Shown here piece after piece: positions 63,601 through 64,000 of a stretch of DNA of 64,000 nt. Under the pieces are notes generated by a model. The model made no database searches and had not been told where the DNA came from. It saw only the letters and a program-made list of their open reading frames with translations. Made by a program: the position numbers and the translations under genes. Every line of letters begins with the position of its first letter. Positions within the stretch are counted from its first letter, which is position 1. The stretch comes from Sinotaia quadrata (taxonomy: Eukaryota > Mollusca > Gastropoda > Architaenioglossa > Viviparidae). The stretch is from assembly GCA_028829895.1 (NCBI GenBank), contig CM054177.1:79506163-79570162 (forward strand), written 5' to 3'.

Positions 63601-64000
63601 TGGAGACTGATTGTGTTTATATGATAGTCAGAAATATGTTTACTGTTCTAAAACCTTTCTCTAAGTGTTGCTATCTTGAAATTATTTTATTTTTAAAGAA
63701 ATTTATTTCTTTCCTTCTGAAGATGTCCATTTCATGTATTAAACAAATTTCAACAGGTGGTGCTGCTAGCGCCAGATGATGTTGCTGAAAAAGCTGTGAT
63801 ACTTTTGAAAGACATTTTTACTAATTTGGGTCCCCGGTTACAACAGAACCAAGTAGATATTCATGAAGATTTTATCAGCTCTTGTATTGATCGCCTGAAG
63901 GCATTATTTGATACAGTGACTGTGCTGGAAAAAGATCGTGATAGTTCTAACCGTGTAGTGCAAGAAACTATTCGCATGGTTAGAATTCTGAATGTGCTCA
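950..64000 (+). CDS. USP9X: USP9X / fat facets-type ubiquitin hydrolase, N-terminal 21 coding exons (partial gene)
   Basis: The spliced product of 21 exons is about 921 residues in one open frame. It follows the known N-terminal third of USP9X throughout, with near-identical blocks such as [60 protein letters not shown] and LIGLDYLWR. The family is a very large (about 2,550 residue) cytoplasmic deubiquitinase that removes ubiquitin from many substrates; the Drosophila orthologue is fat facets. This region is the helical, armadillo-like N-terminal part. The ubiquitin-like domain and the Cys/His catalytic domain lie further along and are not in the window. Introns are long (up to 8 kb) and full of transposon remains, but every exon junction preserves frame, so the gene looks functional. 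The last exon continues past the right edge. I cannot tell USP9X from a lineage paralogue without the C-terminus. Confidence 0.95.
1764..2015. repeat. Fold-back (inverted) repeat, ~60-bp arms
   Basis: The arms at about 1764-1829 and 1955-2015 are near-perfect reverse complements: GCAAATGCTAATGGAAGTGT on the left answers ACACTTCCATTAGCATTTAC on the right. About 125 bases separate them. RNA from either strand could fold into a long hairpin. It could be a fold-back MITE; no target duplication was identified. Confidence 0.75.
2484..3587 (+). mobile_element. Degenerate piggyBac-type DNA transposon, copy 1
   Basis: Imperfect terminal inverted repeats face each other: left AACCCATTCCGTGATGG at 2481-2497, right CCATCAGGGAAAGAGTTAA at 3573-3591. 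A TTAA remains at the right (3588-3591) and a mutated CTAA at the left (about 2480). Between them lies a piggyBac transposase relic on the + strand. At about 1.1 kb it is shorter than an autonomous piggyBac (about 2.4 kb), so it is internally deleted. Confidence 0.65.
2721..3530 (+). pseudogene. piggyBac (DDE_Tnp_1_7) transposase pseudogene, N-terminal part
   Basis: Two open segments (2721-3101 and 3210-3530) are separated by a frame disruption. The first has the acidic low-complexity N-terminus of piggyBac transposases, then a block around [11 protein letters not shown] that recalls the FF-rich start of the domain. The second has [10 protein letters not shown], then [15 protein letters not shown], then LAVDKSLI, the position of the conserved VDE motif with the acidic residue followed by K instead of E. 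The rest of the catalytic domain is missing. It is clearly non-functional and unrelated to the host gene. Confidence 0.7.
3688..5023 (+). mobile_element. Degenerate piggyBac-type DNA transposon, copy 2
   Basis: The left end TTAAACCCTTTCTG (TTAA at 3684-3687) is typical of piggyBac-like ends. A plausible right end, AAGAAGGGTATTAA at 5014-5027, is partly inverted to it. The interior contains heavily broken piggyBac transposase. The exact right boundary is uncertain. Confidence 0.5.
3990..4790 (+). pseudogene. piggyBac transposase pseudogene, second relic
   Basis: By translation across stops: an acidic N-terminus ([14 protein letters not shown] near 4048), then a block near 4195-4300 reading [17 protein letters not shown] followed by a TNLYA motif, as in piggyBac family domains. 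Near 4350-4450 there is a segment like [14 protein letters not shown], the conserved block that normally follows. Cys-containing sequence near 4620-4750 may be the C-terminal zinc-binding region. Many stops and frameshifts; dead. Confidence 0.5.
5139..5289 (+). CDS. USP9X: USP9X coding exon 2 (residues 119-169), GC splice donor
   Basis: Acceptor TTTTTAAG|CC after a T-run; phase 0 in. Encodes [20 protein letters not shown], then the invariant [20 protein letters not shown] block. The frame must leave at AAAGAAG|GCAAGC to join [10 protein letters not shown] of the next exon. The donor dinucleotide is therefore GC (5290-5291), with good AG|GCAAG context. No usable GT exists between the conserved AIKLSKEG codons and the in-frame TAA at 5313. 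Confidence 0.9.
5290..7679 (+). other. USP9X intron 2 (2.4 kb), GC-AG
   Basis: Phase 1, GC donor and CAG acceptor. The interior is AT-rich. A segment at about 6360-7010 has scattered CpGs (for example around the GATCACGCGC stretch near 6566 and a CGCTACG/CGTAGCG pair at 6650 and 6826), so it may be decayed repeat sequence. I recognise no family. Confidence 0.75.
7680..7792 (+). CDS. USP9X: USP9X coding exon 3 (residues 169-206)
   Basis: Acceptor TAATTTCAG|G, donor CAT|GTAAGT. Phase 1 in (completing a Gly codon) and phase 0 out. Encodes [20 protein letters not shown] then [18 protein letters not shown], almost identical to vertebrate USP9X at the same place. Confidence 0.95.
7875..7967. repeat. 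Short inverted repeat (hairpin)
   Basis: ACTAAACCTATTGTGAA at about 7879-7895 is answered by TTCACAATAGGTTTAGT at about 7945-7961, with partial pairing beyond. The loop is about 50 bases. It resembles a tiny MITE or fold-back element; function unknown. Confidence 0.65.
8540..10200. other. CpG-richer block with broken coding-like sequence, unidentified
   Basis: This stretch is visibly less AT-rich and has more CpG than the flanking intron. The + strand shows coding-like but broken sequence: one frame near 8754 reads [16 protein letters not shown] then a stop, followed by Pro/Thr/Ser-rich translation (STSR-type motifs near 9005, 9115 and 9310), and an open frame at 9146-9502 ending near [12 protein letters not shown]. 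No known domain is recognisable. A decayed mobile element or retrocopy is the best guess; no boundaries or target duplications were found. Confidence 0.35.
10230..10335. repeat. Repeat fragment paralogous to the flanks of the TTAA MITE
   Basis: This 100-base stretch (GGGTGAACACAGAAAATAAC through CATTCAATAGGGAAAAGATT) matches 10660-10711 joined to 11438-11485. It is therefore the same repeat without the MITE inserted, an empty site, with TTAA in GCTTAAG at about 10287-10293. Confidence 0.75.
10712..11437. mobile_element. piggyBac-type MITE (726 bp) with TTAA target duplication
   Basis: Ends are GGTGGCACAC (10712) and GTGTGCCACC (to 11437), perfect 10-base inverted repeats. Each is flanked by TTAA (10708-10711 and 11438-11441), the piggyBac target. 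Removing the element and one TTAA restores similarity to 10230-10335. It has no coding capacity, so it is non-autonomous. Confidence 0.85.
12440..12890 (+). pseudogene. Mutator-like transposase relic (3' part)
   Basis: Translation in shifting frames gives [13 protein letters not shown], then [18 protein letters not shown], then FNQGSTFIPSVMKHL and a basic [15 protein letters not shown] tail near 12815-12870. The QN-NE-NS-W-CPKT-like series followed by a basic tail recalls the C-terminal part of the Mutator-like transposase domain proteins common in invertebrate genomes. The family call is from memory of that pattern. At least two frameshifts and stops make it dead. Similar remains may extend back to about 11500 but are not readable. 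Confidence 0.55.
12822..14236. repeat. Two-copy direct repeat, ~0.7 kb unit
   Basis: About 12822-13531 and 13532-14236 are the same sequence with roughly 10-15% divergence. Shared landmarks include AGGACTAAATGATT (12897 and 13591), AGTAAATATTGAACACAAA (12957 and 13653), AGACCTGGATC (13056 and 13749) and TTTTGTTCTTTGC (13510 and 14209). The left copy starts inside the basic tail of the transposase relic, so the element's 3' end was duplicated. Confidence 0.8.
14907..15019 (+). CDS. USP9X: USP9X coding exon 4 (residues 207-244)
   Basis: Acceptor TTTTTCCAG|AAATGC, donor CAA|GTAAGT. Phase 0 in, 2 out. Encodes [20 protein letters not shown] then [17 protein letters not shown] plus part of a Lys codon, matching the vertebrate block. 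Confidence 0.95.
16416..18942. mobile_element. Non-autonomous TIR transposon, copy A (~2.5 kb)
   Basis: Homologous over its length to 48060-50809. Ends: left TATGTAAGACCACTC (about 16418), right GAGTGGGCTTACCTA (to about 18943), which are inverted repeats of each other with a few changes. No transposase reading frame is present. Shared landmarks include GCATACAAAATTTTGGAGCT (left third), AGGGTTTCCCGCGTTCATTG (18359) and GTCTCCAGTCTCCATATAGC (right end). No convincing target duplication remains. Confidence 0.75.
17170..17577. repeat. 68-bp minisatellite, 6 copies
   Basis: The 68-base unit, starting TTGTTACTATTTATAGTTTA, repeats at 17170, 17238, 17306, 17374, 17442 and 17510 with only a few substitutions. 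The equivalent place in copy B (about 49340-49400) has a single unit, so the expansion happened after the two transposon copies separated. Confidence 0.9.
19290..19800 (+). other. Promoter-like block of possible retroelement origin
   Basis: A GC-richer patch contains a TATA-like TATATAAGG at about 19357 followed by GGGCGGC, and about 370 bases later GAAATAAAATATAATAACAG with a polyadenylation-like AATAAA (about 19727). This spacing would suit an LTR or a short transcribed element. No TG...CA boundaries or partner copy were found. Confidence 0.25.
19812..20030. repeat. Dispersed repeat fragment (right end of intron-13 TIR element)
   Basis: Matches 44030-44283: GAGGTGCCATTTTCAGTT, TATTACAAATAATTACAAAA, TTTCAAATGGA(C/T)CCACCCT and the ATGAGCCAT terminus occur in the same order. 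Only the right-hand ~220 bases are present, so this is a 5'-truncated relative. Confidence 0.75.
20078..20131. repeat. TA / CA dinucleotide microsatellite
   Basis: A long TA run is followed by ACACAC and a short TA run. Simple sequence. Confidence 0.9.
20295..20409 (+). CDS. USP9X: USP9X coding exon 5 (residues 244-282)
   Basis: Acceptor TTTGTAG|A, donor AGG|GTAAAG. Phase 2 in, 0 out. Encodes (K)[20 protein letters not shown] then [16 protein letters not shown]. The FH-YN and LFAR-PD-R-P anchors match vertebrate USP9X; the Ser-rich middle is variable. Confidence 0.9.
20410..23471 (+). other. USP9X intron 5 (3.1 kb)
   Basis: Phase 0. AT-rich, with a short GT repeat near 20441, a dispersed repeat at 20862-20995 shared with intron 7, and CA/TA simple sequence at 23287-23322. 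Nothing else is recognisable. Confidence 0.85.
20862..20995. repeat. Dispersed repeat, copy 1
   Basis: Shares GACCTTTCATCTTCATGAT, CTCACACTCAC-like, TCTGCTTCT and GTGCGTCTGAGG landmarks in order with 31284-31390. The two copies are about 75-80% similar by eye. Family unknown. Confidence 0.6.
23472..23587 (+). CDS. USP9X: USP9X coding exon 6 (residues 283-321)
   Basis: Acceptor ATACAG|GGTTGG, donor AA|GTATGT. Phase 0 in, 2 out. Encodes [20 protein letters not shown] then [18 protein letters not shown] and part of Lys; the vertebrate counterpart also starts GWLVDL. Confidence 0.95.
23588..24778 (+). other. USP9X intron 6 (1.2 kb)
   Basis: Phase 2. AT-rich sequence with a pyrimidine-rich 3' end (TTTCTCTTTCTCTTCAG). 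No repeat family or coding sequence is recognisable. Confidence 0.85.
24779..24845 (+). CDS. USP9X: USP9X coding exon 7 (residues 321-343)
   Basis: A 67-base exon. Acceptor CTCTTCAG|A, donor GTG|GTGAGA. Phase 2 in, 0 out. Encodes (K)[20 protein letters not shown] then IV; corresponds to the vertebrate KPFG...KKYFLPII segment. Confidence 0.9.
25293..25733 (-). CDS. Unidentified acidic Ser/Thr-rich ORF at the 3' side of the retroelement
   Basis: A 146-residue antisense reading frame; with the upstream open codons it reads [19 protein letters not shown] before the track of acidic sequence. Residues about 55-125 are Asp/Glu/Ser-rich, and the end is WSCGCKQ then a Pro-rich tail. It overlaps the pol stop codon by a base or two in the -1 frame. 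I do not recognise it. The W-x-C-x-C pattern vaguely recalls zinc-binding P2X7-like intracellular domain proteins of invertebrates. Options are an accessory ORF of the retroelement or an unrelated exon or element that abuts a truncated retroelement. Confidence 0.4.
   Translation of the reverse strand: MKRTQGRQFRPVMRNVNMEKRIANLLNSCKESNILEKESIQIKDLISDYFVNEDVADGFSSESDTDSESRDRTTKKTKQTTAGSGTSGASVSVLFNDSETDSDTEIEEPDVSICGPGETSEDSEVKDCENWSCGCKQIDTTPPEPQ
25730..27424 (-). CDS. Retroelement pol: CCHC knuckle, protease, integrase (no reverse transcriptase)
   Basis: 564 residues. A CCHC zinc knuckle lies at about residues 36-49 (C-x2-C-x4-H-x4-C). A retropepsin motif VDTGAS lies at 81-86. The integrase zinc-binding HHCC set is at H267, H274, C304 and C307. 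The integrase core DDE is at D337, D397 and E432, with the expected 35-residue D-E spacing. Protease is followed after only ~180 residues by integrase, so there is no room for reverse transcriptase in between. The frame is -1 relative to gag, overlaps its end, stays open upstream and has no good ATG before codon 5, so frameshift expression is plausible. The last ~30 residues look unrelated to integrase and may mark the truncation. Confidence 0.85.
   Translation of the reverse strand: MNRPMTKSEKPEPVQRTYTKSQDVRRHTRDSPPMTCYTCKGRGHSSQNCPNPRDVKVCTETGATLKTQQATVNGQRVKILVDTGASISCINAKLVRPEQYLRGSVRIRCVMGHLSTCPRATVHVTSPVFSGTVTAAVIRDMQFGFILSPRQCDAHTDDIYPVLPVTTRAQWERSKQGSPALKIVENTFPQLTPSQLSHLQQEDKSLSSMLKLARKNTITSSKYATMTYFLKDGLAFRRTDYKENDTRSTTCLFTPTPLRPLILSFAHDSIMSGHQGARRTEQRVREDFFWPGLSRDVHSYVRTCTQCQQHIDRGRVSRVPLEIVPTVEEPFLKVAVDIIGPIIPAAEGGYRYILTIVDFATRYPEAVALNGITAIEVADALIDVFSRTGVPREILSDQGQFTSAMMAETMRLLACKQLFSSPYHAQSNGAVERFNGTIKKMLIKMASEQPDQWPRFLAPLLFACHELPQESTGYSPFQLLYGRQPRGPLKLIKETWVKGDTVTDGKDVHTYVAELRQRLTETCHLAQENIREKQSEKRQPIRRQFYQSLQGYQACSHKKTVAIG
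27421..28590 (-). CDS. Retroelement Gag with long coiled coil and SCAN-like capsid region
   Basis: 389 residues from an ATG at 28590. Residues about 40-200 are a highly charged helical coiled coil built from degenerate 11-residue repeats of the form [11 protein letters not shown]. The C-terminal ~170 residues have capsid-like helices, with [17 protein letters not shown], then [16 protein letters not shown], then [11 protein letters not shown]. This order resembles the SCAN domain, which is known to derive from Gmr1-like Gag. It ends in TGA at 27423-27421, overlapping pol in the -1 frame. No zinc knuckle is present in this frame; it is carried at the start of pol. Confidence 0.8.
   Translation of the reverse strand: MAELVNIKKELMAMGREFGYEKADLKKYVDEEIAKWYVAKENEAKEVRELEEKRSKEARELEEKRAKEAIELEDKRQLAKQLEMQNLRELEEKRSKEARELEEIRAKEARELEDKKNELEEKRAKEARDFKEKEIQDMKEIELLKIQSARDLEDKRQEVEEKKLKLKAKAHQEQLELAKQESTAREKLLEGTAKQQAELNKPRTRLAFFNLEVDTIDEFLTRFDSLIANFNYTDIEKKQQLSQILQGESSRAFTDLTRDPAITYADLKTGLMRTFQYTAEGFRKMFRRAIPKANDTMQAFGTRLRHYLDRWIDLTDIRKTYEGLFDLILRDQFLHIAPPAMTTYLQRNPPTNFSDMLKLADTYNDYPDPVITRSAPRPSLTNRQKYTPN
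28220..28470 (-). repeat. 33-bp internal repeats in gag
   Basis: Several near-identical 33-base units (AGCTCTCTCGCCTCTTTCG on the + strand, for example at about 28291, 28411 and 28441) encode the coiled-coil heptad-like repeat of Gag. Such repeats are prone to length change by slippage. Confidence 0.8.
29026..29047 (-). promoter_or_regulatory. Candidate primer-binding site
   Basis: On the minus strand, two bases after the LTR's terminal CA, the sequence reads TGGTGACCACTGACCG. A TGG start just inside the 5' LTR is the usual mark of a tRNA primer site. The tRNA cannot be named from here. Confidence 0.45.
29050..30193 (-). mobile_element. 5' LTR of the retroelement (1,144 bp)
   Basis: On the + strand it is bounded by TGTCACA (29050) and TGTGACA (to 30193), a 7-base perfect inverted repeat with the TG...CA ends of LTRs. 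The internal side abuts the candidate primer site. The outer flank is GTACT (30194-30198), a candidate target duplication whose partner is missing because the other LTR was not found. Confidence 0.7.
30368..31100. repeat. ~280-bp tandem repeat, 2.6 copies
   Basis: Units start at about 30368, 30643 and 30927 (CTTGAAATTTCTTTATGTAC), spacings 275 and 284. The third is truncated near 31100. Each unit contains ACAGCGTTGCCGC, then TTTGATGACGCGATCGGC, and several ATGTACAT palindromes. The unit is CpG-rich and well conserved. Confidence 0.85.
31284..31390. repeat. Dispersed repeat, copy 2
   Basis: Related to 20862-20995: TTTCACTCGCACACATC, GACCTTTCATCTTCATGAT and GGTGCGTCTAAGG occur in the same order. 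It lies inside the TA-target transposon. Confidence 0.6.
32118..32620. repeat. Degenerate ~65-75-bp tandem array, about 8 copies
   Basis: Copies carry GAAATACATTTAAGTCCACA followed by TAAAACAATCCCATTAATGC and ACTACAACATATACTTTCTT. Units vary by deletion and substitution. The array ends about 180 bases before exon 8. Confidence 0.8.
32800..32984 (+). CDS. USP9X: USP9X coding exon 8 (residues 344-405)
   Basis: Acceptor TATCTTCAG|G, donor AG|GTAACT. Phase 0 in, 2 out. Encodes [20 protein letters not shown], the [19 protein letters not shown] stretch and [16 protein letters not shown]. Nearly identical to vertebrate USP9X. Confidence 0.97.
32985..33506 (+). other. USP9X intron 8 (522 bp)
   Basis: Phase 2. 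AT-rich; the 3' end is a (GTTT)n run that supplies the pyrimidine tract before TTGCAG. No other feature. Confidence 0.9.
33507..33645 (+). CDS. USP9X: USP9X coding exon 9 (residues 405-451)
   Basis: Acceptor TTGCAG|G, donor GCT|GTAAGT. Phase 2 in, 0 out. Encodes (R)[20 protein letters not shown], a variable His/Ser stretch, then [12 protein letters not shown]. Matches vertebrate USP9X with divergence only in the middle. Confidence 0.97.
34890..35915 (+). mobile_element. hAT DNA transposon remnant (1.03 kb) with 8-bp target duplication
   Basis: Ends TAGGGCTG (34890) and CAGCCCTA (to 35915) are perfect 8-base inverted repeats. They are flanked by the direct repeat ATCAAAAC (34882-34889 and 35916-35923), the 8-bp duplication expected for hAT. 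Subterminal GATTAAT/ATTAATC motifs are frequent at both ends. The interior holds a broken transposase C-terminus. Confidence 0.9.
35325..35770 (+). pseudogene. hAT transposase C-terminal relic
   Basis: Across frames the + strand reads [20 protein letters not shown] (near 35560), then SAPSVPC, then [19 protein letters not shown] (near 35704). This is the dimerisation domain signature at the C-terminus of hAT transposases (P-L-WW-N-FP-LA, then A-S-P-E/C-R). An acidic stretch precedes it. Frameshifts and stops, and loss of most of the catalytic region, make it inactive. Confidence 0.75.
36040..36192 (+). CDS. USP9X: USP9X coding exon 10 (residues 452-502)
   Basis: Acceptor ATTTGTAG|GAG, donor CAG|GTTAGA. 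Phase 0 both sides. Encodes [39 protein letters not shown] and [10 protein letters not shown]; vertebrate USP9X is nearly the same. Confidence 0.97.
36193..38628 (+). other. USP9X intron 10 (2.4 kb)
   Basis: Phase 0. Contains a poly-G run (37264-37276). A stretch at about 36990-37620 has short broken open frames on both strands and may be old mobile-element sequence, but no family is recognisable. Confidence 0.75.
38629..38733 (+). CDS. USP9X: USP9X coding exon 11 (residues 503-537)
   Basis: Acceptor TTAGCAG|TCTGG, donor CAG|GTAGTG. Phase 0 both sides. Encodes [20 protein letters not shown] then [15 protein letters not shown]. Confidence 0.97.
38734..41069 (+). other. USP9X intron 11 (2.3 kb)
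   Basis: Phase 0. Holds a 27-bp minisatellite (40378-40879); otherwise AT-rich without recognisable features. Confidence 0.85.
40378..40879. repeat. 27-bp minisatellite, about 18-19 copies
   Basis: The unit AAGCTTACAAATCTGCAAAT plus TGTATAG repeats with a few variants (shorter units near 40450 and 40640). The right half is almost homogeneous. The unit contains the HindIII palindrome AAGCTT and an imperfect palindrome (ACAAATCTGCAAATTGT). As 27 is divisible by three, both strands are open over it and give artificial repetitive peptides; these are not genes. Confidence 0.95.
41070..41168 (+). CDS. USP9X: USP9X coding exon 12 (residues 538-570)
   Basis: Acceptor CTGTTTAG|GGG, donor AAA|GTATGT. 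Phase 0 both sides. Encodes [20 protein letters not shown] then [13 protein letters not shown]. Confidence 0.97.
41169..42215 (+). other. USP9X intron 12 (1.05 kb)
   Basis: Phase 0. More than half is a TTAA-flanked MITE (41415-42043). Confidence 0.85.
41415..42043. mobile_element. piggyBac-type MITE (~630 bp)
   Basis: Left end TTAA-ACCCTTTGAACCC (TTAA at 41411-41414) and right end GGGTTCAAAGGG-TTAA (TTAA at 42044-42047) are inverted, differing by one extra A on the left. CCCTTTG-type ends in TTAA are typical of piggyBac relatives. The interior contains CpG-containing non-coding sequence and no open frame. Confidence 0.75.
42216..42323 (+). CDS. USP9X: USP9X coding exon 13 (residues 571-606)
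   Basis: Acceptor TTTGCAG|GTT, donor CAG|GTAGAG. Phase 0 both sides. Encodes [20 protein letters not shown] then [16 protein letters not shown], one of the most conserved blocks. Confidence 0.97.
42836..44283. mobile_element. TIR transposon, non-autonomous (~1.45 kb)
   Basis: Left end ATATGGGTCATTCTC (about 42834) is inverted to GAGAATGAGCCATAT (44270-44284), with one mismatch. A relative of the right end lies at 19812-20030. The interior has no transposase frame. No target duplication was recognised. Confidence 0.6.
44190..44563. repeat. 168-bp tandem repeat (2.2 copies) next to the exon 14 acceptor
   Basis: Units start CAATTTTTCAACTGTATATT at 44190, 44358 and 44527 (last one partial). Each full unit contains the transposon right end (GGATCCACCCTATA... 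ATGAGCCATAT) followed by GATGTACATGCATGCA and CTCTCACTCA. The partial third copy runs to 44563, leaving only TAGCTTCTGCCACAG-like sequence before exon 14. Confidence 0.85.
44576..44692 (+). CDS. USP9X: USP9X coding exon 14 (residues 607-645)
   Basis: Acceptor TCTGCCACAG|GAT, donor GAG|GTGAGG. Phase 0 both sides. Encodes [20 protein letters not shown] then [19 protein letters not shown]. Confidence 0.97.
44867..45017 (+). CDS. USP9X: USP9X coding exon 15 (residues 646-696)
   Basis: Acceptor GTTTCAG|GCT, donor AGAG|GTGAAA. Phase 0 in, 1 out. Encodes [20 protein letters not shown], then [19 protein letters not shown] and RLYAR. The preceding intron is only 174 bp and the next 169 bp. Confidence 0.95.
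45187..45274 (+). CDS. USP9X: USP9X coding exon 16 (residues 696-725)
   Basis: Acceptor CTGTAACAG|AT, donor AG|GTCTGT. Phase 1 in (completing Asp), 2 out. Encodes (D)[20 protein letters not shown] then VQERLRFL. The start is variable in the family; the VQERL-FLR end is conserved. Confidence 0.93.
45754..47047 (-). mobile_element. Degenerate piggyBac-type transposon, antisense
   Basis: Left end TTAA-CCTCTTGCCTGTC (TTAA at 45750-45753); right end GTCTGCAAAGGG (to 47047) is partly inverted to it and followed by AAAC, a mutated TTAA. A transposase relic fills the minus strand between. At 1.3 kb it lacks the C-terminal half. Confidence 0.65.
46060..46940 (-). pseudogene. piggyBac transposase pseudogene, antisense
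   Basis: Minus strand, in shifting frames: acidic N-terminus [18 protein letters not shown] (near 46860), then the block [20 protein letters not shown] with TN following (near 46610-46670), then [20 protein letters not shown] and [18 protein letters not shown] (46291-46491), then [20 protein letters not shown] (near 46230) with the conserved VDES motif. This is the domain order of piggyBac transposases. Several frameshifts and stops, and a missing C-terminus, show it is dead. Confidence 0.8.
48060..50809. mobile_element. Non-autonomous TIR transposon, copy B (~2.75 kb)
   Basis: Ends TAGGTAAGACCACTC (48060) and GAGTGGTCTTACCTA (to 50810) are perfect inverted repeats. The flanks both read (A)GTTAATG (about 48052-48059 and 50810-50817), a 7-8 bp target duplication, which would suit a hAT-like element. 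Homologous to 16416-18942. No transposase frame. It has its own internal duplication (49046-49370). Confidence 0.8.
49046..49370. repeat. ~165-bp direct duplication inside copy B
   Basis: TATTAAGAACAGCACA, AAAACAGTTCAAAGCTA, TTTAATAAAATACTTTTACA and TTGTTACTATTTGCAGTT occur twice in the same order (from about 49059 and 49224). Copy A has instead the 68-bp expansion at the adjacent place. Confidence 0.8.
51645..51681. repeat. (TA)n microsatellite
   Basis: An uninterrupted TA run of about 36 bases. Confidence 0.95.
52580..52631 (+). CDS. USP9X: USP9X coding exon 17 (residues 725-742)
   Basis: A 52-base exon. Acceptor TTTTTTCAG|A, donor CAG|GTACTG. Phase 2 in, 0 out. Encodes (R)[17 protein letters not shown]; vertebrate USP9X has [18 protein letters not shown]. 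Confidence 0.97.
52632..56530 (+). other. USP9X intron 17 (3.9 kb)
   Basis: Phase 0. AT-rich sequence with a short C-rich run near 54376-54386. No repeat family, RNA gene or coding sequence is recognisable. Confidence 0.85.
56531..56602 (+). CDS. USP9X: USP9X coding exon 18 (residues 743-766)
   Basis: A 72-base exon. Acceptor AATTTACAG|ATT, donor AAG|GTAAGA. Phase 0 both sides. Encodes [20 protein letters not shown] then WFAK. Confidence 0.97.
56603..60681 (+). other. USP9X intron 18 (4.1 kb)
   Basis: Phase 0. AT-rich with a long T run at 58807-58824. A GTTCGAAACCC motif near 59946 resembles a pol III B box but no tRNA fold surrounds it. Nothing else is recognisable. Confidence 0.8.
60682..60785 (+). 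CDS. USP9X: USP9X coding exon 19 (residues 767-801)
   Basis: Acceptor TCTTTTCAG|TTA, donor AA|GTGTGT. Phase 0 in, 2 out. Encodes [20 protein letters not shown] then [14 protein letters not shown]. With the next exon's first base the split codon becomes AAT (Asn) where vertebrates have Lys. Confidence 0.95.
60786..62577 (+). other. USP9X intron 19 (1.8 kb)
   Basis: Phase 2. AT-rich; a G-rich run and a C-run facing each other near 62431-62472 could form a small hairpin. Otherwise nothing recognisable. Confidence 0.85.
62578..62695 (+). CDS. USP9X: USP9X coding exon 20 (residues 801-840)
   Basis: Acceptor ATTTTCAG|T, donor CGG|GTAAGT. Phase 2 in, 0 out. Encodes (N)[20 protein letters not shown] then [18 protein letters not shown]. 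Confidence 0.97.
62696..63756 (+). other. USP9X intron 20 (1.06 kb)
   Basis: Phase 0. Plain AT-rich intron; no feature recognised. Confidence 0.9.
63757..64000 (+). CDS. USP9X: USP9X coding exon 21 (residues 841-921, continues beyond window)
   Basis: Acceptor TTTCAACAG|GTG; no donor before the window end. Encodes [39 protein letters not shown] and, at the edge, RMVRILNVL. The ordering matches the vertebrate segment just before the ubiquitin-like region. Confidence 0.95.
   Translation, partial: MVLLAPDDVAEKAVILLKDIFTNLGPRLQQNQVDIHEDFISSCIDRLKALFDTVTVLEKDRDSSNRVVQETIRMVRILNVL

Noticed and set aside
1..64000. CRISPR arrays, operons, ribosome binding sites
   Set aside because: The split gene with spliceosomal introns shows eukaryotic DNA; the regular repeats are minisatellites without spacers.

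Overview
The window is AT-rich metazoan DNA dominated by one large, intron-rich gene on the + strand. The deduced protein matches the N-terminal third of the deubiquitinase USP9X / fat facets exon by exon. Twenty-one coding exons (950..64000) join in frame into about 921 residues with no internal stop. The gene runs off the right edge; its ubiquitin-like and catalytic domains must lie beyond the window. Long AT-rich introns, a USP9X-type protein clearly diverged from vertebrates, and many degraded piggyBac, hAT and Mutator-like elements plus a Gmr1-like LTR retroelement suggest an invertebrate. A lophotrochozoan such as a mollusc is plausible, but the species is not identifiable from this sequence.

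Layout: 1-937 is sequence upstream of the first coding exon. Intron 1 holds a fold-back repeat and two dead piggyBac copies. Intron 2 uses a GC-AG splice pair. Intron 3 holds a piggyBac-type MITE with an empty-site paralogue beside it, a Mutator-like transposase relic and a 0.7-kb tandem duplication. Intron 4 holds the first copy of a 2.5-2.75-kb non-autonomous transposon carrying a 68-bp minisatellite. Intron 7 (8 kb) carries an antisense LTR retroelement whose pol has protease and integrase but no reverse transcriptase, followed by a CAGT-ended TA-target transposon with 280-bp tandem repeats and a 70-bp tandem array. Intron 9 holds a hAT element with an intact 8-bp target duplication. Intron 11 carries a 27-bp minisatellite, intron 12 a TTAA-flanked MITE, and intron 13 a terminal-inverted-repeat element whose end is tandemly duplicated right up to the exon 14 splice acceptor. 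Intron 16 holds an antisense piggyBac relic and the second copy of the intron-4 element.

There is no second host gene I can support, no tRNA or rRNA gene, and no CRISPR array. Everything outside the USP9X exons is intronic sequence or mobile-element material. The least explained items are the reverse-transcriptase-less retroelement with a SCAN-like Gag, the unidentified antisense ORF at its 3' side, the GC donor, and the transposon-derived repeats beside the exon 14 acceptor. Splice sites were placed by eye from consensus dinucleotides, reading frame and remembered family similarity.
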